From a virus: a stretch of DNA of 36,592 bases. This document shows positions 16,172 through 22,522 of the stretch, one piece after another. The first letter of the stretch is position 1. Each line of letters opens with the position of its first letter. The translations under genes and the position numbers were made by a program. The notes beneath the pieces were generated by a model. The model searched no databases, was not told where the DNA came from, and worked only from the letters and a program-made list of their open reading frames with translations. The stretch lies in the IMG/VR virus record IMGVR_UViG_3300044627_000772, positions 1 to 36,592 of that record. One strand, written 5' to 3'.

Positions 16172-16668
16172 TGTTCCCAATACCTCTCCCGTGGCTTATT
16201 TTGGGTGTTTTGGTATCTCTCTTTGGTACATACCAAGTTGGACACCACTATGGATGGCTAGAGCGTGATGAAGACATGAAGATTGCCATTGCCGAAAAGA
16301 ATCAAGAAGCTCGTCAGATCGAGCAAAACATGACCGAAAAACTTAATCAACAATCTGCCAAACTACAGGAAGCCAATGATGCTATCAACAAAAAAACTAC
16401 TGCTCTTGCTGTTGCCAATCGTGCTGGCAAGTTGCGCCTCTGCCCCCCAAGTAACGTACAAGCCACCACAAGTACCGCCTTTACCAGCGCAGATTCAAAA
16501 GCAACCAGCCAATCTGACAGACCGACTAATGAACCTTCTGATGCCGAAAGAGCAACAATCGATGCCATCGCAGAAATAGTTGCCCAAGGTGATAAGAATA
16601 CTGTCGCTTTGAACGCTTGCGTAGACTCGTATAACCAGATGAGAGATTTACTAAATGTCAGTAAATAA
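16171..16668 (+). CDS. Rz: i-spanin (Rz-like)
   Basis: A 165-residue protein with an N-terminal membrane anchor (about residues 5-26, IPLPWLILGVLVSLFGTYQVG) followed by a charged coiled-coil domain (about 35-85) and a C-terminal helix with two cysteines. This is the standard inner-membrane spanin layout. A second frame inside it (16376-16579) encodes the lipoprotein partner, and the endolysin follows with a 14-base overlap. Together they disrupt the outer membrane at the last step of lysis. Confidence 0.83.
   Translation: MFPIPLPWLILGVLVSLFGTYQVGHHYGWLERDEDMKIAIAEKNQEARQIEQNMTEKLNQQSAKLQEANDAINKKTTALAVANRAGKLRLCPPSNVQATTSTAFTSADSKATSQSDRPTNEPSDAERATIDAIAEIVAQGDKNTVALNACVDSYNQMRDLLNVSK
16376..16579 (+). 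CDS. Rz1: o-spanin lipoprotein (Rz1-like), nested in the Rz frame
   Basis: A 67-residue frame in the +1 phase wholly inside the i-spanin gene. It begins MMLSTKKLLLLLLPIVLASC; Cys20 is the lipidation site of a clear lipobox (LASC). The mature part is proline-rich (TYKPPQVPPLPAQIQKQP), the hallmark of Rz1 proteins. Either ATG (16376 or 16379) may start it. Embedded architecture as in lambda strongly supports it as a true gene. Confidence 0.85.
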   Translation: MMLSTKKLLLLLLPIVLASCASAPQVTYKPPQVPPLPAQIQKQPANLTDRLMNLLMPKEQQSMPSQK

Positions 16669-17254
16669 AGAACAACTCCGACAACTTCATATTGGTGAGG
16701 AGTGGGTAGATGCCCTCAATGCCACTTTTGAGCGTTTTGACATTATGAATCCACTTAGAAAAGCGGCTTTCATTGGTCAATGTGGGCATGAATGTGGAAA
16801 CTTCAGAATCCTTGAAGAAAATCTTAATTATCGTGCAGAGGCTTTACAGAAACTATGGCCTAAAAGGTTTGATGCTGCCAAAGCCCAAATGTGCGCTCGT
16901 AATCCTAAGTTAATTGCGAATACTGTTTACTCAAATCGTATGGGAAACAGAGATGAAGTTTCTGGTGATGGGTATCGTTTCCGAGGCCGAGGATGTATCC
17001 AATTGACAGGCCATGCAAATTATTTCCATGCGGGTCAAGCTCTAGGGGTGGATTTTGTAATGCAACCTGAGTTGGTGGCAACTCCCATGTATGCTGCACT
17101 CACGGCAGGGTGGTTTTGGGACACCCATAAACTGAATCAATACGCTGATTCCAAAGATTACAAAACTTTAACAAAGAAGATAAATGGCGGTTTTATAGGG
17201 CTAGAAGACCGCATAAAGCACATAGATCACGCCTTACTTGTGTTAGCTTCTTAA
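16655..17254 (+). CDS. Endolysin, GH19 chitinase-like muramidase
   Basis: A 199-residue single-domain enzyme of the glycoside hydrolase 19 family used by many phages to cut peptidoglycan. Key parts are FIGQCGHECGNF (E46 probable catalytic acid), LEENLNYRAEAL with a second acidic pair near residue 54, YSNRMGNRDEVSGDGY and the family signature FRGRGCIQLTGHANY, then a C-terminal INGGFIGLEDR. There is no signal peptide, so export needs a holin. It closes the lysis set. Confidence 0.9.
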   Translation: MSVNKEQLRQLHIGEEWVDALNATFERFDIMNPLRKAAFIGQCGHECGNFRILEENLNYRAEALQKLWPKRFDAAKAQMCARNPKLIANTVYSNRMGNRDEVSGDGYRFRGRGCIQLTGHANYFHAGQALGVDFVMQPELVATPMYAALTAGWFWDTHKLNQYADSKDYKTLTKKINGGFIGLEDRIKHIDHALLVLAS

Positions 17255-17289
17255 ATAAAATTGTCATAAATCATGTATAAGGTGTTGAA

Positions 17290-17664
17290 ATGACTAACAT
17301 TCCTACACCAGAAGATGCAAAACTTTTCGCACAAAGTGTCAGAAAGTGGCAGCAAATTCTTAGTCTGGGTGATTGGAGAATTGAAAAAGGAAGTAAACCA
17401 GCAAAGGCTGCTATGGCTTCTGTTGAGTTTAATACTTCTGCTCGATTGGCTACTTATAGACTAGGTGATTTTGGTGCTGAAAAAATAACACCTGAGTCTC
17501 TAGATCAGACTGCTTTACATGAGTTACTTCATGTATTCCTACACGATTTAATGACTGTGGCGCAAGATCCTAAATCATCTCAAGATGAAGTGGAAATGCA
17601 AGAGCATAGAGTCATTAACCTTTTAGAAAAGTTACTGTCTAAGGATTCCAATGGGCGCTCATAA
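17290..17664 (+). CDS. Small zinc metalloprotease-like protein (HExxHxxxH)
   Basis: A 124-residue protein with a zinc-protease motif HELLHVFLH at residues 77-85 (His77, Glu78, His81, His85). The upstream part (WQQILSLGDWRIEKG, EFNTSARLATYRLGDF) gives the beta strands expected before the active-site helix of minimal metallopeptidases. It has its own AAGGTG ribosome site and a 35-base gap from the endolysin. Overlap with the next gene suggests joint expression. Substrate unknown; a host or virion protein are both possible. Confidence 0.7.
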   Translation: MTNIPTPEDAKLFAQSVRKWQQILSLGDWRIEKGSKPAKAAMASVEFNTSARLATYRLGDFGAEKITPESLDQTALHELLHVFLHDLMTVAQDPKSSQDEVEMQEHRVINLLEKLLSKDSNGRS

Positions 17665-18637
17665 TGAAACCTGTACTGACATGGAGTTCATCCAGTTATG
17701 GGGTCAACTTCAGTCTGCTACAAAAATAGCAAAACACTTAGGAATAAACAACAGGGCGGCTCATCTACGCAGAAGGTGGATTGAAAAAGAATACAACATG
17801 GTGCTTAACGCAAGTGACTTGCGTGGTATGCAATACGATAAAAACAAACCCAAGTCATTTAGTCCACTAAAGCAAGTTGAACTTGGGATGCTAGATGGAT
17901 GTGTAATTGTTTTTTCTGACGCTCACTTCATACCTGGTCAACGATCTACAGCGTTTAAAGGGCTTCTATGGGCTATCCAAGAGTTCAAACCTGTGGCGGT
18001 GATATGTAACGGGGATGCGTTTGATGGCGCTTCTATAAGCCGACATGATGTAAGTGACCAACCAGCAACTACTGTTATCCAAGAACTAAAAGCTTGTCAG
18101 GGTGCATTGGGTGAGATTGAAGAAGTAGCTAAAGCAGCAAGACACAATGTAAAACTCTTGTTTACATGGGGCAATCACGATGTTAGATTTGGCAATCGTT
18201 TAGCGCAACACGCACCACAGTACAAAGAAGTATTGGGCTTTAAACTGACAGACCACTTTCTTGATTGGGATTTCTGTTGGGCAGTATGGCCTACTCCTAA
18301 TTGCATCATTAAACACCGATATAAGGGTGGTGTTCATGCCACTCACAACAATACTGTCAATGCAGGTGTTAGTATTGTGACGGGTCATCTACATTCGTTA
18401 AAAGTCACGCCATTTGCTGACTATAACGGGAATCGTTTTGGGGTAGATACAGGCACTTTGGCTGAGACTGATGGCCCACAGTTTACTTATGCTGAGATAA
18501 ACCCAAGTAATCACAGATCAGGTTTTGCGGTGTTAAACTTCTTTAATGGAACACTACTTTGGCCTGAGTTGGTTCACAAGTTTGATGAGGATCAGATTGA
18601 GTTTCGTGGTGAAGTCATTGATGTAGGTGCATTTTGA
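17651..18637 (+). CDS. HTH plus calcineurin-like metallophosphoesterase
   Basis: A 328-residue protein. Residues about 11-46 look like a helix-turn-helix (LQSATKIAKHLGINNRAAHLRRR). The catalytic domain has the full metallophosphoesterase motif series: VFSDAHF (Asp90, His92), CNGDAFDG (Asp122), TWGNHDVRFG (Asn175-His176-Asp177), VHATHNN (His229/His232) and VTGHLHS (His246, His248). Such enzymes cleave phosphodiesters in nucleic acids or nucleotides with two metal ions. The HTH suggests a DNA substrate. It overlaps the metalloprotease-like gene and sits after the lysis genes, an unusual late position for a DNA enzyme. Confidence 0.82.
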   Translation: MGAHNETCTDMEFIQLWGQLQSATKIAKHLGINNRAAHLRRRWIEKEYNMVLNASDLRGMQYDKNKPKSFSPLKQVELGMLDGCVIVFSDAHFIPGQRSTAFKGLLWAIQEFKPVAVICNGDAFDGASISRHDVSDQPATTVIQELKACQGALGEIEEVAKAARHNVKLLFTWGNHDVRFGNRLAQHAPQYKEVLGFKLTDHFLDWDFCWAVWPTPNCIIKHRYKGGVHATHNNTVNAGVSIVTGHLHSLKVTPFADYNGNRFGVDTGTLAETDGPQFTYAEINPSNHRSGFAVLNFFNGTLLWPELVHKFDEDQIEFRGEVIDVGAF

Positions 18638-18777
18638 GTGCTTGGCTAATCATACTTACAGGGGCTATCTACGCCTACATTGCTGGTGAACAGCTTTGGA
18701 AAGATAACCCACACATGGCTATCGTGTACGCAGGGTACGCATTTAGCAATGTGGGGCTTTATCTGTTGGCAAAGTAA
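18634..18777 (+). CDS. 47-residue membrane protein (TTG start)
   Basis: A TTG start overlapping the preceding TGA (TTGA) opens a short frame: SAWLIILTGAIYAYIAGEQL, a short polar turn with HMAIVYAGYAFSNVGLYLLA. Two short hydrophobic helices form a hairpin. The only support is the exact overlap and hydrophobic pattern, so the call is moderate. It ends two bases before the convergent leftward gene. Confidence 0.5.
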   Translation: MSAWLIILTGAIYAYIAGEQLWKDNPHMAIVYAGYAFSNVGLYLLAK

Positions 18778-18778
18778 C

Positions 18779-18994
18779 TTATTCGCTATCGTCTAAACCA
18801 GCAACGATCACTTCTTCTTCTTCTGTTTCTTCAAAGTCTTCATCAAGATCGTCAATAGCTTCATATTCAACTTCCCATCCATTTTCCTCTTGGAACTGGA
18901 TAAATTCTTGAATGACTTTAATCTTATCGAAGTCGAAGGTTTCAACAACAATTTTCTCACTGCCTGTCCAACCAAATTCCATTTCAAATTTCAT
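18779..18994 (-). CDS. Acidic small protein of unknown function
   Basis: A 71-residue protein, start at 18994 behind AGGAG with six bases spacing. The N-terminal part has a beta-like MKFEMEFGWTGSEKIVVETF and the C-terminal third is strongly acidic (DDLDEDFEETEEEEV). Such acidic proteins may mimic DNA or bind basic proteins, but no family is recognised. It is the last gene of the leftward recombination block, ending next to the convergent late block. Confidence 0.7.
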   Translation of the reverse strand: MKFEMEFGWTGSEKIVVETFDFDKIKVIQEFIQFQEENGWEVEYEAIDDLDEDFEETEEEEVIVAGLDDSE

Positions 18995-19052
18995 GATGTT
19001 CTCCTGACGCAACCGATTGTTGCAATTACATAGTAAATTTGATTTATGACAC

Positions 19053-19358
19053 TCAAATGTCCTTCTGGAAGACTCCGTTGGGCAAAAGAGTACCCCTACG
19101 ATTCTTGATCTGATCGTATGCTATTTCCATACAGTCTACCAGATGTATGTCTTGAAGAGCGCAGTAGTTAATAAGACAGACCATGACATCACCAACAGAA
19201 TCAACAATACCTTCTTTGTCATTTTTAATGGTTGCATCAGCCAATTCTCCCATCTCCGACATTGCTTTTAGAAGCTGAACTTATGCTGTACTGTTTGGGA
19301 TAATCTTACGGGCTTCTGACCATTGGATTATCTTCATCTCAATTGCTGCGTAACTCAT
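19053..19358 (-). pseudogene. MazG-like nucleotide pyrophosphohydrolase, interrupted by in-frame TAA
   Basis: Reading from the ATG at 19358 gives 25 residues ending IIPNSTA, then TAA at 19283-19281, then VQLLKAMSEMGELADATI and the rest to residue 101 in the same frame. The joined product matches small MazG-like proteins: a first helix with WSEARKIIPNST, the metal-binding helix SEMGELADA (ExxE), the second acidic motif DSVGDVMV, and the ending IKNRRGTLLPNGVF. The 19358 start overlaps the upstream stop (ATGA), so it is the natural start. A one-base change created the stop. The 69-residue remnant from ATG 19262 has no ribosome site and lacks helix 1. Sequencing error, polymorphism, readthrough or real loss are the options. 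Confidence 0.8.
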
Positions 19359-19537
19359 CTCACTCTCCTTAAAGGTTCTTGATATTTCTCAGGTGGTGGT
19401 GGAAGCATTTTCTCTGAGGGTGGAGTCCATCCATGTTTTCTCCAAATAGCTTGGACATCCGAACCTGATTCCCATTTGAAATCTTTGTTTGGCATAGATG
19501 GATAACTGATCTTTGAATACGGGGGTTTTTCTATCAT
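19355..19537 (-). CDS. Small conserved phage protein of unknown function
   Basis: A 60-residue proline-rich basic protein with the core VQAIWRKHGWTPPSEK, a pattern I associate with small phage proteins near replication genes. The ATG overlaps the preceding stop (ATGA) and its own stop overlaps the MazG-like start. No catalytic motif. Confidence 0.65.
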   Translation of the reverse strand: MIEKPPYSKISYPSMPNKDFKWESGSDVQAIWRKHGWTPPSEKMLPPPPEKYQEPLRRVR

Positions 19538-19872
19538 TTAATTGCTTTCAAAACACGTTGAGAATGGCCTGTACTTGATTTGCGTCTTTCACCAGTATCT
19601 TCAATCAATCCTTTGCGGATCAATGGTGCATAACGTGGTGAAATTGTTTGAACACCTCTGTTTGGGAAGTGTTCAAGTATCTCGTCTGAGATACATCCAT
19701 TTGGATACGTTGCAATAACCTCATAGACCTGTTGCTCAAGTGTTGTTGAGTCAACCTTCTCCGCAGCATCCATGCTTGTATCTGGATCTGTGGTCCTGAC
19801 CATCATCTTTGGCTCTGAACCAAAGAGTCTGTTAAAGGTATCTTTAAAATACACGCTTGTTAGTAAACTCAT
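19534..19872 (-). CDS. Winged-helix DNA-binding protein
   Basis: A 112-residue protein. After a TTDPDTSMDAAEKV lead, residues about 43-100 have a winged-helix pattern: TTLEQQVYEVIATYPNGCISDEILEHF, then RYAPLIRKGLIEDTGERRKSSTGHSQRVL with the wing at TGERRKSSTG. Similar short proteins are common in phage early regions and may regulate transcription. It starts with AGGAG eight bases upstream. An 88-base gap upstream separates it from the SSB-like gene and contains an AGGAAAATCCT dyad at 19918-19928. Confidence 0.75.
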   Translation of the reverse strand: MSLLTSVYFKDTFNRLFGSEPKMMVRTTDPDTSMDAAEKVDSTTLEQQVYEVIATYPNGCISDEILEHFPNRGVQTISPRYAPLIRKGLIEDTGERRKSSTGHSQRVLKAIK

Positions 19873-19960
19873 TATTAACTCCTATTAGGTGGAGGGAAAA
19901 CTGCTCGTCTGCAAGCTAGGAAAATCCTTTGCACAGCTCTCCCCCCGTGGTTATATTAAC

Positions 19961-20200
19961 TTAAAAGGGCATGTCCAGGTCATCAAACCCTGAACTTTTA
20001 GGACTTGCTTTTTGAGGAGCTTGTTGCTCTTTGGGTGAGAGGGCTAGTCCCATGAACTTGCCGCCCTTACCTTCTTTAATCCATGCAGATAGCCAGAAAT
20101 CCTGACCATTAACTGTGATGTTGCCCTTGTAATCAGGCGCACGATCACTTTCTTTCTTATCATTTTTGAAAAGTACCCCAGAATTGTCGCGTTTTTCCAT
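19961..20200 (-). CDS. SSB-like small protein with acidic tip
   Basis: A 79-residue protein: [21 protein letters not shown] then [31 protein letters not shown], a beta-rich domain of the type found in small phage proteins, and an acidic end FDDLDMPF that looks like the protein-interaction tip of bacterial single-stranded DNA binding proteins (DDDIPF-like). I use ATG 20200, spaced 7 bases from AGGAG, instead of GTG 20206. Adjacent Sak3-like gene supports a role in recombination on single strands. OB-fold not proved. Confidence 0.62.
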   Translation of the reverse strand: MEKRDNSGVLFKNDKKESDRAPDYKGNITVNGQDFWLSAWIKEGKGGKFMGLALSPKEQQAPQKASPKSSGFDDLDMPF

Positions 20201-20202
20201 TT

Positions 20203-20688
20203 TCACACTCCTTTATATGTCAATCCATTTAAAACTCGTCTGATTGTTGTTACAGACACTTGATATTGATTCGATAGTTTATCTACAGAATCATTTATTA
20301 ACCTAGATTGACGAATAGTCTTAATCATCTCATCAGTTAATTTGGCAGCACCATTTTTTGATCCAATGGTTGCAGTTCCATGCTTGATAGCATCGGCAAC
20401 ATTTTCTTTTCTTGTCCCCCACCTAAGATTTTCAAGGCGATTGTCTAGTTTATTGCCATTGATATGCAAAGCCTCGCAACCAAATGGACACTCACCCACA
20501 AAGGCATGAAGAAGTAACCTGTGTTTGTAATAGGTTTTGGTTTTGTTATTTGTTGAAAAGCTAACAACTTCATAACCTATTGGCCCAACAGTAAACTTCT
20601 TTTCTCTGCCATTTCTCCAAATACGACCATCTCTTGAAATGTGTGTGTTTGGCAGAAAATCTATTAGCTTGATGTCTTCCATTTCCAT
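20203..20688 (-). CDS. HNH homing endonuclease (NUMOD4-like, C-terminal HTH)
   Basis: A 161-residue protein with the NUMOD4/HNH design of free-standing homing endonucleases: N-terminal [18 protein letters not shown], a [14 protein letters not shown] segment (the HNH first His), [24 protein letters not shown] (central His-Asn and the third element), and a C-terminal helix-turn-helix (ISTIRR-like TTIRRVLNG). It sits between the annealing protein and the SSB-like gene and has its own AGGAG site, as expected for a mobile gene inserted into an operon. It cuts DNA of relatives lacking the insertion and spreads itself. Confidence 0.85.
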   Translation of the reverse strand: MEMEDIKLIDFLPNTHISRDGRIWRNGREKKFTVGPIGYEVVSFSTNNKTKTYYKHRLLLHAFVGECPFGCEALHINGNKLDNRLENLRWGTRKENVADAIKHGTATIGSKNGAAKLTDEMIKTIRQSRLINDSVDKLSNQYQVSVTTIRRVLNGLTYKGV

Positions 20689-21354
20689 TTATAACTCCTT
20701 AGCCTTTTTCAAAGCTGAACGCACTTTACTGGGAAGCAGGGTCCACAATGCAATCTTTTGTTCTGCATCAAGGTTCTCTCCTTCCAACTTATCCCAAGCT
20801 GCCTTGGGGTCACCTTGCTCACAGGTGGCAATCAATTCGACTGCCATCTCTTGCAAGTACTGTAATTCCTCTGGAGGAATATTATCTTGTGCGCCTTGAG
20901 TGGGCGTAATGATTACTTTATCAGGCTTATCACCCTCTTCTGGAAGGTCCTCACCCGCATAAATATACAGGCCAAGTCCATGCAAACTGAGTGCTTTTGT
21001 CATGCACCGCATGATTGCTGTATTGACATTAAAGCTATCTAACTTGGTGGTTATTTCTTTGCCATACTTATTGGTTGTTGTTACACCTTCAATGGGGATT
21101 GGTCTATTAAAGTTATCCATCACAGGCAGTTGACAGACCATTGGCTTGCCAAACATTGTGACTGTCACCCAGACCATTGCTGTGCCGTTGATTTCCATGT
21201 AGCACTTGTCGCCAAACATCTGCACACTAAAACTGGCCTGTGGATCAGCTTTAAGAGCTTCTGCCCATGCCCAAGCCCACGATAGGTAGGTCAGGTTATT
21301 TTTCTTCTCTGTATGAGAATTGACATCTTTTTTAAGTAACGCTTCTATTGACAT
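20689..21354 (-). CDS. Single-strand annealing protein, Sak3-like (DUF1071)
   Basis: A 221-residue protein with strong family signatures: the N-terminal NSHTEKKNNLTYLSWAWAWAE, a middle TVTMFGKPMVCQLPVMD, and NVNTAIMRCMTKALSLHGLGLYIYAGEDLPE. These define the Sak3 group of phage annealing proteins, which pair single-stranded DNA during recombination-dependent replication. I take the ATG at 21354 behind AAAGGAG. The C-terminal 55 residues are an acidic helical tail. The neighbouring SSB-like protein and PD-(D/E)XK nuclease are likely partners. Confidence 0.9.
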   Translation of the reverse strand: MSIEALLKKDVNSHTEKKNNLTYLSWAWAWAEALKADPQASFSVQMFGDKCYMEINGTAMVWVTVTMFGKPMVCQLPVMDNFNRPIPIEGVTTTNKYGKEITTKLDSFNVNTAIMRCMTKALSLHGLGLYIYAGEDLPEEGDKPDKVIITPTQGAQDNIPPEELQYLQEMAVELIATCEQGDPKAAWDKLEGENLDAEQKIALWTLLPSKVRSALKKAKEL

Positions 21355-21355
21355 A

Positions 21356-21544
21356 TTAACTCCTTTGATTTTCATCTAATTCAGCATTGATAATTTCTTT
21401 TTGTTGTTCAATATATAAATCCTTGAACTTAGTAAAGTCTGCTTCTTGGCAGCAAACTATTTTATCCCCTTTGATTGCCAGGCAATAGGGGCAGTAGTGT
21501 ATGTCTGAGAAATGTTCAGAATACTGTTCAAATAGTGTTTTCAT
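21356..21544 (-). CDS. Small cysteine-rich protein
   Basis: A 62-residue protein with a CxxC...CC arrangement (Cys18, Cys21, Cys31, Cys32 in HYCPYCLAIKGDKIVCCQE) that may bind zinc, followed by a charged helix. The start overlaps the stop of the upstream gene (TGATG). No known function. Confidence 0.65.
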   Translation of the reverse strand: MKTLFEQYSEHFSDIHYCPYCLAIKGDKIVCCQEADFTKFKDLYIEQQKEIINAELDENQRS

Positions 21545-21744
21545 CAGTGGAAACTCTCGTAAGCCATTGTCCACAGAACATCACCCGCCAGATCGGTGAG
21601 CTTGTTTAACTCATCTTCTGTCAATGGTGTTCCATCTTCATAGCAGCCACTTGAAAAGTAGGCGTCAGCAAAGTCTGGAAAGTCCCTGCTATCTACTCCA
21701 TCTATCTCTAGGTCTACAACCTTTTTTCCATTAAGAATCGGCAT
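21544..21744 (-). CDS. Small early protein of unknown function
   Basis: A 66-residue acidic protein that is the first gene of the leftward recombination operon. It starts at 21744 after ACAGGAG with seven-base spacing. A core DLEIDGVDSRDFPDFADAYFSSGCYEDG and TEDELNKLTD is typical of small conserved phage proteins, but no role is known. The divergent control region follows immediately upstream. Confidence 0.7.
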   Translation of the reverse strand: MPILNGKKVVDLEIDGVDSRDFPDFADAYFSSGCYEDGTPLTEDELNKLTDLAGDVLWTMAYESFH

Positions 21745-21861
21745 ATTTACTCCTGTTAAGCGTGGGTTACTGTTTGCCCACACCACTAATGTGCCACATA
21801 CATTCCTGAATTTACATAGGGGTTTTCCCTAATTTACGCAACTTTTTTATCATGCTAGGCT
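21745..21861. promoter_or_regulatory. Divergent early control region with operator-like dyads
   Basis: This 117-base gap separates the leftward recombination operon from the rightward early operon, so it must hold two promoters. It contains a GTGGG/CCCAC inverted repeat at 21764-21783 and the dyad TAGGGGTTTTCCCT at 21817-21830. The second differs by one base from a copy upstream of the small terminase gene. On the minus strand TTGCGT and TATGTA, 17 bases apart, flank it (weak match). The first rightward gene has almost no Shine-Dalgarno site. Confidence 0.6.
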
Positions 21862-22047
21862 ATGGGTATGAACATCGAACAAATTGAACAAAAATGTGCA
21901 GAAACATTGCTTGATTACGCAATCACAATGGCTAATGCTTATGTAACCGAACCAGAGGACTTCAATGCCGCAGTTGTAGCTTTGCTTTGCAGAACACTAG
22001 AAAACCACATAAACCGCCCCATCAACATTCAGGAACTTTACCAATGA
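21862..22047 (+). CDS. Small early protein of unknown function
   Basis: A 61-residue helical protein (MGMNIEQIEQKCAETLLDYA). Two ATG codons, 21862 and 21868, are possible; neither has a good ribosome site, which may mean a leaderless or near-leaderless transcript from the adjacent promoter region. The stop overlaps the next start (ATGA). Unknown function; first gene of the rightward early operon. Confidence 0.6.
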   Translation: MGMNIEQIEQKCAETLLDYAITMANAYVTEPEDFNAAVVALLCRTLENHINRPINIQELYQ

Positions 22048-22406
22048 CCCAAGAAGCAGTTATCAGAGCATTACAAAACGGCCCACTTACTTCCTATCAA
22101 ATAGAAGACTTAACTGGCATTCCAAGACTATCTATTGCAGCTTGTTGCACAAAGATGAGCTACAAGAAGAAATTAAAAATCGGTAAAATTAAGATGGGTA
22201 GGTCTTGGGTTTCTCAGTACACTCTAGCGCCCCACATGATTGAGGCTGAAAAGGTAGAAGAGCCTCGTGATCTGCTTAACCCGTTTGACATCAGAAACGC
22301 AAAGGGCATCTTTTCTAAGTCTGAATATGCGAATATGAACGCCCAGGCTACACGATTGTTTGGCAAACAACCAACAAACGAAATTACCAACAATCAATTT
22401 ATTTGA
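22044..22406 (+). CDS. Winged-helix transcriptional regulator candidate
   Basis: A 120-residue protein, start 22044 after AGGAACTTT. Residues about 1-60 form a winged helix: QEAVIRALQNGPLTSYQIEDLTGIPRLSIAACCTKMSYKKKLKIG then GRSWVSQYTL. This MarR/HTH-like pattern is common for small phage regulators that act on early promoters. The C-terminal half is polar with no further domain. It could bind the TAGGGGTTTWCCCT dyads, but this is a guess from location. Confidence 0.72.
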   Translation: MTQEAVIRALQNGPLTSYQIEDLTGIPRLSIAACCTKMSYKKKLKIGKIKMGRSWVSQYTLAPHMIEAEKVEEPRDLLNPFDIRNAKGIFSKSEYANMNAQATRLFGKQPTNEITNNQFI

Positions 22407-22412
22407 TACAAT
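22384..22412 (+). promoter_or_regulatory. Candidate promoter for the replication operon
   Basis: TTACCA at 22384-22389 (4 of 6 against TTGACA) and TACAAT at 22407-22412 (5 of 6 against TATAAT) are 17 bases apart, and a TG lies just before the -10 box. It would fire into the gap before the replication protein gene. It overlaps the end of the upstream regulator gene. Confidence 0.5.
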
Positions 22413-22429
22413 GTTTTGAAACACGGCTA

Positions 22430-22451
22430 GGCAGGGAGTAATTATCCTGCC
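22430..22451 (+). other. Stem-loop in the leader of the replication gene
   Basis: GGCAGG (22430-22435) pairs with CCTGCC (22446-22451) across ten bases; a second CCTGCC follows at 22475-22480 and could compete for the same left arm. There is no T-run after the stem, so it is not a classical terminator. It lies between the promoter candidate and the start at 22523 and may affect translation of the replication protein. Confidence 0.45.
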
Positions 22452-22522
22452 GAAAAGGGTTCCCACTTTTTCCCCTGCCGAGGTTTCTTTGCTTCTAAGT
22501 GGCTTATAAAGTGGAAAATTGT

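Noticed and set aside
19281-19283. Stop-codon reassignment (TAA read as an amino acid across the genome)
   Set aside because: Many clear genes end with TAA at coupled TAATG junctions, so TAA works as a normal stop here.
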